Notes under the pieces: model-generated | Seen by the model: only the letters and a program-made list of their open reading frames with translations | What the model was told of the DNA's origin: nothing | Databases searched by the model: none | Made by a program: the position numbers and the translations under genes | Shown here: positions 48,585-56,870 of the stretch, one piece after another | Position numbering within the stretch: position 1 is the first letter of the stretch | How the letters are laid out: each line of letters starts with the position of its first letter | Assembly (NCBI GenBank): GCA_021813585.1 | Contig: JAKAJV010000048.1 | Coordinates: 1 to 64,000, forward strand | Direction of reading: 5' to 3' | From: Bacteroidota bacterium | Lineage (GTDB): Bacteria > Bacteroidota > Ignavibacteria > Ignavibacteriales > Ignavibacteriaceae | DNA: 64,000 nucleotides

Positions 48585-48845
48585 AGCGGGCTCTTTGGTT
48601 TAAGGATTATTTACTGAATTTTCATATTCCATACAGTTCGTTACAAGATTGAATGTTAAGCCGCAATCTCAGCATAACCGATTTTTCGCTTCAGCTACAT
48701 ATGATGAATTAAATTTAATATTTTTTGGGAAAACAATAAGTGTCTTGGGGCGGATTTTTTTTATAAAAGCCCTGCTTAATAAATTTTCAATGTATGTTAG
48801 AATAAAAATTTGTAAATTCATGTAGATTTATTTAAGAAATTCAAA

Positions 48846-49988
48846 TTGAACTCAAATAAGCCGATAACGTATTTTGCACCGCCGGAAAGATCCGGCGCGG
48901 AAGAGCTTGCCAGACACAGGAAAGTTTTTTCCGGCGATAACCTACATGCAGCACTGCTGAATGCCACTGCGGATTTTTTAATCGTACTAAATAAGAACCG
49001 CCAAATAGTTTATGCGAACGAAGCATTTAATAAATTATTCCGTGATCCACCAGACGACGAGGTAATAGGTAAAAGACCGGGAGAAGCCTTAAACTGCCAA
49101 AACGCATTTGATAATTTAGCAGGCTGCGGCACCAGTGAATTCTGCCGGACTTGCGGCGCTATCCATGCCATCCTATCTAGCTTGAACGGCACCGAGGATG
49201 TACAGGAATGCAGGATACTTATTAAGAATTCTACCGAGGCTCTCGATCTGAGAGTGTGGACTAAGCCGCTCGATATAAACGGTGAAACTTTCTCTGTCTT
49301 TACATTTGCCGACATTAGCAATGAAAAGAGAAGACAGGCGCTTGAAAGAATTTTCTTTCACGATGTGCTTAATACTGCCAGCGCCATTAAGAGCTTTATA
49401 AAGCTGGTGGATAGCTCCACGGAAAAAGAAAAAGTGGAGTTAAACAAAACTGCTTCTATACTGATAAATAAACTCATCGAGGAAATTCAATTCCACAGAG
49501 ACCTTACATTAGCCGAGTCCAACGAACTGATTATAAATCCCCAGAGATGCAGAACAGTTGAGCTTGTTTCCGATGCTGTTTTGCTTTATAAAAATCTGCC
49601 TATAGCCGAAGGTAAAACTATAGAGATAGATTCCGGCAGCTCGGATATTTATTTCATAAGCGATGTTGTGCTTGTTTCCAGAATCCTGGGAAATATGCTT
49701 AAGAATTCCCTGGAAGCCTCGGAGAAAGGCGAGAAAGTAAATATCGGAGTTAAGAACGAAGGAGAATTAATACGTTTTTACATTCATAACTCCGGTCATA
49801 TACATCCGGATGTTCAACTGCAAATTTTCCAGCGTTCATTTTCCACCAAGGGAAAGGGGCGCGGTCTCGGCACCTACAGCATGAAGCTTCTAACGGAACA
49901 TTACCTTAAAGGCAAGGTATACTTTACTTCTTCAAAGGATGAAGGAACTACATTCTATGTCGAGCTCCCGCTATACTTAATTAACTGA
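48846..49988 (+). CDS. PAS-domain sensor histidine kinase (TTG start in track)
   Basis: PAS-like LLNATADFLIVLNKNRQIVYANEAFNKLF; H-box-like FFHDVLNTASAIKSF; HATPase NMLKNSLEASEKGEKV..., STKGKGRGLGTYSMKLLTE. Confidence 0.88.
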   Translation: MNSNKPITYFAPPERSGAEELARHRKVFSGDNLHAALLNATADFLIVLNKNRQIVYANEAFNKLFRDPPDDEVIGKRPGEALNCQNAFDNLAGCGTSEFCRTCGAIHAILSSLNGTEDVQECRILIKNSTEALDLRVWTKPLDINGETFSVFTFADISNEKRRQALERIFFHDVLNTASAIKSFIKLVDSSTEKEKVELNKTASILINKLIEEIQFHRDLTLAESNELIINPQRCRTVELVSDAVLLYKNLPIAEGKTIEIDSGSSDIYFISDVVLVSRILGNMLKNSLEASEKGEKVNIGVKNEGELIRFYIHNSGHIHPDVQLQIFQRSFSTKGKGRGLGTYSMKLLTEHYLKGKVYFTSSKDEGTTFYVELPLYLIN

Positions 49989-49989
49989 A

Positions 49990-50099
49990 GATACGCTACA
50001 TAGACTATTGGGGTATTGGAATGATGGAGTAATGGAGTAATTTGGTCTACTCCATTTCTCCACTACTCCATTATTCCGAAGGATTGCTTAACATGAGTA
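49990..50099. repeat. TACTCCA-arm palindromic element (copy 2)
   Basis: GGAATGATGGAGTAATGGAGTAATTTGGTCTACTCCATTTCTCCACTACTCCATTATTCC ... TTGCTTAACATGAGTAATTAA. Confidence 0.65.
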
Positions 50100-50119
50100 A
50101 TTAATTGATCTGCCCGCTT

Positions 50120-52447
50120 TCAAAATCTTATTTCTATTTTATCTCCGGGGAAAAGAATTGTTTTACTGACGCCTTGTTTACTGCTATTGTGTCTTATAAT
50201 TTTTATACCGGATATTACAGGATTCGTTAAAGTAATTTCCTGGTATCCCAGATACGTTAAGAGACAAACCCGGTCATGCAGCTTAACAGAGAAGGACGGG
50301 CTGTTTGAAAATCCCAGGCTGTAATACCCTAATTTAAGTTTACTTGCGCTAAGCAAAATCATTTCTTGATCATCTAAGCGCAAAACAAAATTCGCATCGG
50401 TATTAATCTGATTGACTTCTAAATTTTTATTAAGAGGATTTTTGATAAGCAAAAAGTCCTTAACTTTTATTGAGTCGCTTCTATCTTCGTCTATCCTTCC
50501 GCTAAAATCTTTAAATGGAAAGAGGAGAGTAGTGTAATTAAAATCTCCTCGGTGCTTTGACTGGAATACCGCATTGCCCTTGCCCTGAAAGCTGCCGTAA
50601 AAAATATTTGAGGGAGAATTATCAAGCTGAATTATATCCAGACCCGAGCCGTTGCTGAACGAGGACCTTAAATGAAAGCCTTTAGTTTCTTCCGAGTAAT
50701 GCCCCTGCCAGACCTGCTGATAATTATGAGTGTCTGAAGAAATAAAATTATCTCTTACAATCCAGAACCCGCTCTTGATAAAATAAACCTCGCGGAAATA
50801 TTTTACTCCTAAATCATCATAGCCGTTGTGGGTGCCTGAGTAATAAACATAGTGTGTGTCCGGATGCCAAAAAATTGTTTCCGGTTTGGGCAGCACAAGC
50901 CACTTGCCGAAGCCTGTTCTTCCTTCGTTCGGCTTCCAGTCGCTGCCCTGCGGAATGCTGTCTACCAGCGCAACGCTTTTCGTCCATGAGTTTTTAAAGA
51001 AATCATAATCCGGTAAAAAATATCTCACCTGGTAGTTAGGTAGAATTTCCTCCCCGTTGGCATAGGCTTCAATTCCCAGCATATCGCCGTGCTGGTGATC
51101 CGGCTTTTCTTTAGAAAGTCCATTCGACAGTATCATATACTCTGAGCTTTTATTCCACCCGTTGCGCATAACATAATAACCGGTCTCGTTAAGTGCTGTC
51201 GAGCCGATGTCCGGCTTCGTTCCTTTTTCTTTATAAAGGACGGCTGCATCTTCCGGCGCAATCAACCAGTATCTATCGGCGGTAATTTCATCGGCTGAGA
51301 AGTATCTGAATGTTTTATCGCGGAACAGGACAAAGCCCAGCGCCATTACTTTTTTCATACTATTGAACTCCGCCCACGGTTCATCGGTATCGTCCTGTTC
51401 CACAGGCAGTGTGCCGTTAGGCTGTGCTATTTTAACAAGAGCATTGAACATGCTTTTAAGCTTCGATACAAAATTTTCCGGAAGTGGGATGTTATTAATT
51501 TTTGCAAGCTGATATGCGTAAAAATAATTGTCGATATCGCCGATATGATAGTGCACCGATTTCTCAAACTGAAAGCCGTCGCCGTTAATTTCTTTAGCGA
51601 TGTGCTCGTCAAGCAGCTCAACTGATTGCTTTAGCCAGGCATCTGTCCCCTCAACTTCCGGGAACATAACCGCAAGCTGGAAGAGCGAGCTTAAGCCTTT
51701 CGTATGGTGGTTGCCGTAACTGAATTTTCTGGTCTTCTTATAAAGCATCGCCCCGGTCTGAAGAAATGTTTCTATCAAAATTATTTGATCGCGCGTGTTA
51801 TATTTTTTACTGGATAGAAAAACATTATGTGCAAACAACCAGTTGAACATTCTATAGCCGCAGCGGTAAGACTCATAAATATCGTTGCCGGTGCTCTCGT
51901 ACATTTTTTCTTCCAGCGCCTTATCTATCGAGGCAGCAAGTCTAACAAAATAATTCATGTAAGAAGTATCTTCATTGGAATAGAAGAAAGCGAACGCCAA
52001 ATCAACGGCTTTATTCTGCCTTGTCAAATGCTGGAACTCGTACGATGTTACTTCGTGTCCATTTAAATTTTTAAACGGAAGCTTCCACTTTGTATCGGCG
52101 GAATAAGTCGTAATCTGCTGTTCGGCTGCATTGATACGGCTTGCTTTTTCCAAGGGAAATTTTTCGGAGTAATCCGCCAGTCTTTCTCTTAAATTCTTCC
52201 AGTTGAAAAAATATCTCTCAGCAAATTTTTCTTTAAAATACTCTGCCAGCTTTTCAATTGCGCCGTTAAGACCTCCTCGAGTAGCTTCATCTTTTATTGC
52301 AGCAATTTCTGGATTAACCGGCTTGAGCATTGATATTAACTCAGCATCGGTCATTATCCTGTCCTTTGGTATTTCCTTAACTTGTGAAAATACCTTGCAG
52401 AATGAAAAAGCAATCAAGAACAAAAAAGCATTAAATATTAATTTCAT
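50120..52447 (-). CDS. Heparinase II/III-like polysaccharide lyase, secreted
   Basis: Signal peptide; alpha-toroid region; GYYVMRNGWNKSSEYMILSNGLSKEKPDHQHGDMLGIEAYANGEEILPNYQVRY (Hepar_II_III signature). Confidence 0.88.
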   Translation of the reverse strand: MKLIFNAFLFLIAFSFCKVFSQVKEIPKDRIMTDAELISMLKPVNPEIAAIKDEATRGGLNGAIEKLAEYFKEKFAERYFFNWKNLRERLADYSEKFPLEKASRINAAEQQITTYSADTKWKLPFKNLNGHEVTSYEFQHLTRQNKAVDLAFAFFYSNEDTSYMNYFVRLAASIDKALEEKMYESTGNDIYESYRCGYRMFNWLFAHNVFLSSKKYNTRDQIILIETFLQTGAMLYKKTRKFSYGNHHTKGLSSLFQLAVMFPEVEGTDAWLKQSVELLDEHIAKEINGDGFQFEKSVHYHIGDIDNYFYAYQLAKINNIPLPENFVSKLKSMFNALVKIAQPNGTLPVEQDDTDEPWAEFNSMKKVMALGFVLFRDKTFRYFSADEITADRYWLIAPEDAAVLYKEKGTKPDIGSTALNETGYYVMRNGWNKSSEYMILSNGLSKEKPDHQHGDMLGIEAYANGEEILPNYQVRYFLPDYDFFKNSWTKSVALVDSIPQGSDWKPNEGRTGFGKWLVLPKPETIFWHPDTHYVYYSGTHNGYDDLGVKYFREVYFIKSGFWIVRDNFISSDTHNYQQVWQGHYSEETKGFHLRSSFSNGSGLDIIQLDNSPSNIFYGSFQGKGNAVFQSKHRGDFNYTTLLFPFKDFSGRIDEDRSDSIKVKDFLLIKNPLNKNLEVNQINTDANFVLRLDDQEMILLSASKLKLGYYSLGFSNSPSFSVKLHDRVCLLTYLGYQEITLTNPVISGIKIIRHNSSKQGVSKTILFPGDKIEIRF

Positions 52448-52610
52448 TTTTACTCAAACTATTCTTTTGAATTTCCCAAAATTTTTACTTTTCGGTCAGC
52501 TTCTTGGAATGAGTTCAGGGTTTACCTTTACACTCTGAACCCTTTCTAATCTCTTCCTTATCAAGGGTAATGTAATTAAGTTAAGACAACTAGCAAGCAC
52601 GATGCAGATT

Positions 52611-52686
52611 ATCCCCTCTGCGGAGGGGGAAGTGGGTGGGTTAATACTTTGTTGATAAACCCACCCCTGCCCCTCCCAAGAGGGGA
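52611..52686. repeat. Imperfect palindrome, CCCCTC...GAGGGG type
   Basis: ATCCCCTCTGCGGAGGGGGAAGTGGGTGGGTT ... AACCCACCCCTGCCCCTCCCAAGAGGGGAT. Confidence 0.7.
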
Positions 52687-52855
52687 TTTTAACTATTATA
52701 AGTTTTTTTGTTTATCGAACCATTTCTAAGTATTTGTTTAGGTTTAATTAAAAAGTGTTATTGAACCTTAACTTAATGCCATTGCGTATCAAGAGAGAAA
52801 CTTATTGTCAATCAAATCTTTGCTTCTAAAGATTCTATCTTATCCTATATTTAAA

Positions 52856-54826
52856 TTATTTTTTGCCTTCAGTAATCAGCCGGAAATCGTCTGTCCTAAA
52901 CGGCGCAGCAGGCAGACCGGCAGCATTATATAAATTGCAATCGGGATTAGTTGCCCATTCAAATCTAACTGCTGACGGCTCTTTTACTTTCTTTGACCAC
53001 ACAATTACAGAGCTGCCGTCGATTTCGGCATCTGCCCAATAAAATTTTTTATTCTTTCCGCAGACAGCAAATCCGGCGGGCGCATTACCATCGCTCGTCT
53101 TCAAGCCGTCAGCATGATCGAAATAAATTCTAATCTTATTCCCTTCAACCTCATAATGATTAAACACCGGACCGGAGTATTCTTCTTTGAATCCGTAATT
53201 TTTATTCAGTGCGATCAGAGCCAGCCTTCTTCCAGCTTCTTGTTTATTTTTATAATGAATATTTACCGCATCGCCAATGTCTATTGTTACTGCCATACCG
53301 GTGTTGTTTAAGTTTAATGCGAGGCTCTGTGCTTCTCTTAGCTCAGCCCAGCTGTTGTCCTTCGGCTTCTCTTTTTTCTCCTTGTAGTTTGCAAGCTGAA
53401 CAATATAAAAAGGAAGAGAATCATCGTGCCAATAATCTCTCCAGCTTTTAATCAGCAAAGCAAACAGGCTTCTGTATTGATATGCTCTCTCCGCATTGCT
53501 TTCTCCCTGGTACCATAGAATGCCTTTAACGCCATAACCGGTTAAAGGTGAAATCATTCCGTTGAATAAAATAGAGGGATACTTGTCCAGCCTCGGATTT
53601 TCCGGGGAAATAAAACTTTCTTTGTGAAGATCGAAAGCAGGCTTGTAGTACCATTCTCCTGCAAGACTTATCTTCTCTCCTTTTTCATTTTGAATGTAAA
53701 CCATATCCGGCTTGCCCCACATTCCGCCGGGACCGTAAGCATCAAATATCCTTACCGTAATATCGCACTTATTTTTTGTTACCAGATTTTTATTAACAGT
53801 AAAGATAGATAGAACGTCCCGCTTTTTCTGTTCACCGATCTTTGTTCCGTTAAAGTAGGCTATGTCATTGTCCTGTACCTGTCCGATTGACAAAGTTAAA
53901 TTTTGATTCAGCCAGCCGTCAGGCAAATTTATTTCTTTCTTAAACCAGACTACTCCATCATAGCCGGGCAGACCTGCGTTCTCCCACGCGCCCGGTATCT
54001 TCATCTCTTTCCATCGGGATAAATCAATTTCGTTAAACCACTCATTACCTTTTCCAAAGCCGGGGTCCTTTGCGTCCAGTTCTTTCATCCAGTTTGAGTA
54101 TGCTAACTTGTAAGCTCTATTCACCGAATCGAACACAGCTTTATTCGAACTGGCGACAAAGTTAGCTTTCTCATCAAACTCAGGGAAATCTTTCAGCGTC
54201 TCTTTGCTCATCCAGCTTTCAATCGGCGTGCCGCCTTTAGTTACATCTATCAGTCCGATCTGGACTTTCAGCTTATTATACAAGTCCCTTCCGAAGAAAT
54301 AAGCGACAGCAGAAAACTCTTCTGCATTCTCCGGTGTGCATTCCTTCCATCCTTCGCTCTTTACATCCTTTTGCGGAGAAGATGCGAGTGTTGGCGGAAT
54401 GAACAGCAGTCTAATCGATCCGTAATTAGCATTAGCAATTTCTTCCTTATAGTTTTTCACCATGCCCCAGCCGCCGAGCGGCATTTCCATATTCGACTGC
54501 CCGGAACAAAGCCATACCTCCCCGATCATAATGTTTTTTAAAACAGTCGTATCGCCCGAAATAATTTTCAGCTCATATGGTCCGCCGTAATCTTCCGTGG
54601 AAAATTTTATCTTCCAGGTTTTATCATCTCCCACTACTGTTGTTACAACCTGGTTGTGCAGCAGTGCTTTGATTGTATCTCCCGGATTGCCTGTTCCCCA
54701 GACAGGTATCTCGATACCTTTCTGCAATACCATGTTGTCTGAAAAGAATGACGGCAGCTTTACTTGTGCAGACAAGGTTAACGAAAGGTAAAACATGAAG
54801 ACAGAAAAGAAAAAATATTTTTTCAT
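52856..54826 (-). CDS. Sialate O-acetylesterase-like protein, secreted
   Basis: LPSFFSDNMVLQKGIEIPVWG, GEVWLCSGQSNMEMPL, GILWYQGESNAERAYQYRSLFALLIKSWRDYW. Confidence 0.94.
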   Translation of the reverse strand: MKKYFFFSVFMFYLSLTLSAQVKLPSFFSDNMVLQKGIEIPVWGTGNPGDTIKALLHNQVVTTVVGDDKTWKIKFSTEDYGGPYELKIISGDTTVLKNIMIGEVWLCSGQSNMEMPLGGWGMVKNYKEEIANANYGSIRLLFIPPTLASSPQKDVKSEGWKECTPENAEEFSAVAYFFGRDLYNKLKVQIGLIDVTKGGTPIESWMSKETLKDFPEFDEKANFVASSNKAVFDSVNRAYKLAYSNWMKELDAKDPGFGKGNEWFNEIDLSRWKEMKIPGAWENAGLPGYDGVVWFKKEINLPDGWLNQNLTLSIGQVQDNDIAYFNGTKIGEQKKRDVLSIFTVNKNLVTKNKCDITVRIFDAYGPGGMWGKPDMVYIQNEKGEKISLAGEWYYKPAFDLHKESFISPENPRLDKYPSILFNGMISPLTGYGVKGILWYQGESNAERAYQYRSLFALLIKSWRDYWHDDSLPFYIVQLANYKEKKEKPKDNSWAELREAQSLALNLNNTGMAVTIDIGDAVNIHYKNKQEAGRRLALIALNKNYGFKEEYSGPVFNHYEVEGNKIRIYFDHADGLKTSDGNAPAGFAVCGKNKKFYWADAEIDGSSVIVWSKKVKEPSAVRFEWATNPDCNLYNAAGLPAAPFRTDDFRLITEGKK

Positions 54827-54887
54827 TTGTTTTTACTTTCAAGATTATGATCAAGTAATTTTACAAAACATTTACACTTTTTATGAA

Positions 54888-55035
54888 GGAATAATGGAGT
54901 AGTGGAGTAATGGAGTGAAATTCAATTTAATTAGTCACCTTACGCAGGAATAGCATTTGGAGTATTGGAATAAAGGAAAAACCCGGTCTATTCTATTACT
55001 CCATTTCTCCAAAATTCCAAAGTTTGCGTAACATG
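54888..55035. repeat. TACTCCA-arm palindromic element (copy 3) with TIR-like ends
   Basis: CACCTTACGCA (54936-54946) ... GGTCTATTCTATTACTCC ... TTGCGTAACATG (55024-55035). Confidence 0.6.
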
Positions 55036-55317
55036 TATTAATTATTCCAATGCTACATGCCTATGCCGGGGCTTCGGCAGGCAGACATTTGAATTCCGAC
55101 TAGTCGGAAAATTAAGAACCTGCTTGCAACTCCTGTCTACCGTCCGTTTTGCACATCCTCAAAAATTAAATTTTCTCTGTGGTTCTTTGTTTACTCTGTG
55201 GTAAAAAAATTTTTTTACCACAAAGAACTCAGAGAAGACACAGAGGAAACAGAGAAAAAAGGAATTATTCTAAGAGATTTTTTCTTAGAGTTCGCTTTGC
55301 TGGAATCCATTATGACA

Positions 55318-55396
55318 CTACTCCATTATTCCATTACTCCACTACTCTATTACTCCATTACTCCACTACTCCACTACTCCATTACTCCACTACTCC
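55318..55396. repeat. 8-bp minisatellite ACTCCA(T/C)T
   Basis: About nine tandem units: actccatt actccact actctatt actccatt actccact actccact actccatt actccact actcc. Confidence 0.85.
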
Positions 55397-55419
55397 TGTT
55401 ATTTCATACAAACTACAAG

Positions 55420-56652
55420 TCAATATTTATTAAACACAATGTTAATTACATCGCGCTGATTGGCAGCCCGGAAATCATCCGCATATTTTTTATACTTGTC
55501 ATAATCGATGTAATCTTCAGCAGCCAGGAAAATGGGATAAGCCCGGCTGTATTCGAATTCGGCAATCTGCTTATACTGCCATTCCTTTTCTTTAAGATAG
55601 AACGGGATGAGGTAATCGAGCGCTTTACTTATAGAGCGTCTGTCCGGTGATTCGTAATGCCATAAGTCAACTCTAACATTCTGCGCGAGCTTTGCAAGTG
55701 AGAACAGTGCTTCCAGATTGAATGTGGAATATCCTAGAGACTTCGTCCTTACAAGCTCAAAGGGCTGCTTGCCGTCAGGTTCAATCTCTCTGCCGATCCT
55801 TTTTGTCTTTGCAGACTCGCAGATTTTTTTAGCTGCATCGTTTTTATTTAAGAACAAAGCAATCGAGACTGCTTGAACGTCATACCATATGCCGTGATTG
55901 TTCTTTGCGCTTTCCTCGTGCATGCCTTCCTTGCTCTCAGTAAGCCAGAGGTAATATTTTTCAAACCAATCTTTAATTTTAATTTCAGTATCCTTATCCC
56001 AATAAGTTGAGCTTTCCAGAAATCCAATTGCATCTATAATTTCTGCGAAGTGTCTTGCTTCAATCAGCCCCGTTCCCCTGCCGGTAGTCCTTCCTGGAAT
56101 TGCCTGCGCAAATTTGAAATTAGGATTCATCTTTGTATCCGGATCGATGAACCAAACCTTAAGCAGCTTTACAGCATGCCCGGCAAACTTTTCCTCACCG
56201 GTTATGTAGTAGGCAAGACTCAAATAATAAACGCACCTTGTCATATCCGTAAAGTTTTTCTTATCCGTGAAATTATTAATTTCAGGATTAACCACTCCAT
56301 CTTTGCGAATATATGGAAGACCGTCAGGCTTGGATGTATCTGCCCACCAATATGAAGCTTGGCTCATATAATCATGCTTATCTCCGCTGGGCGGCAGCTT
56401 TGTCTTATATGTAACGGAGAACGGTCCCAAATCGAGAGCTTTTTCAGCACCAGCATACAGCTTTCTATATGAAGTTTTTAAAAACTTATCCTTAGACAAA
56501 ATCTTCTGTTTGTTTGCTTGAAGAATTTCTTTATCGAGTAAAAAAACTTTCGGATAATCTATTGAGTTGTAATCCTTTTCCTGTCCCAGTATAGGAGAGG
56601 TAATTATATTGCTAATAATAACGACACACAAAATGAACAAAATTCTTTTCAT
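55420..56652 (-). CDS. Alginate_lyase-family polysaccharide lyase, secreted
   Basis: DYMSQASYWWADTSKPDGLPYIRKDGVVNPE, AQAIPGRTTGRGTGLIEARHF, AKNNHGIWYDVQ. Confidence 0.92.
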   Translation of the reverse strand: MKRILFILCVVIISNIITSPILGQEKDYNSIDYPKVFLLDKEILQANKQKILSKDKFLKTSYRKLYAGAEKALDLGPFSVTYKTKLPPSGDKHDYMSQASYWWADTSKPDGLPYIRKDGVVNPEINNFTDKKNFTDMTRCVYYLSLAYYITGEEKFAGHAVKLLKVWFIDPDTKMNPNFKFAQAIPGRTTGRGTGLIEARHFAEIIDAIGFLESSTYWDKDTEIKIKDWFEKYYLWLTESKEGMHEESAKNNHGIWYDVQAVSIALFLNKNDAAKKICESAKTKRIGREIEPDGKQPFELVRTKSLGYSTFNLEALFSLAKLAQNVRVDLWHYESPDRRSISKALDYLIPFYLKEKEWQYKQIAEFEYSRAYPIFLAAEDYIDYDKYKKYADDFRAANQRDVINIVFNKY

Positions 56653-56770
56653 AATTATTTCACTTTATTATTAAAAAATGTCAACCTTCGAGGATACCTT
56701 TAGCATGCCAAGAATTATGCACCCTCGAAGTTTACCAATTTATTTAATCATGCAAACCTGTTTACTCATC

Positions 56771-56870
56771 CAGCATCGAGTATCCAGTATCCCCAGCATC
56801 GAGTATCCAGCATCCAGCATCGAGTATCCAGCATCCAGCATCGAGTATCCAGCATCCAGCATCGAGCCTC
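56771..56870. repeat. 21-bp minisatellite CAGCATCGAGTATCCAGCATC
   Basis: CAGCATCGAG starts at 56771, 56794, 56815, 56836 and 56857 (spacing 23, 21, 21, 21). Confidence 0.9.

Noticed and set aside
55179-55650. Two overlapping plus-strand ORFs rich in HYSTTPLL / YSITPLL repeats
   Set aside because: Translations of the 8-bp minisatellite and neighbouring inverted repeat; no real protein support.
56771-56870. Possible CRISPR array
   Set aside because: Repeat unit is tandem with no unique spacers and no cas genes in the window.
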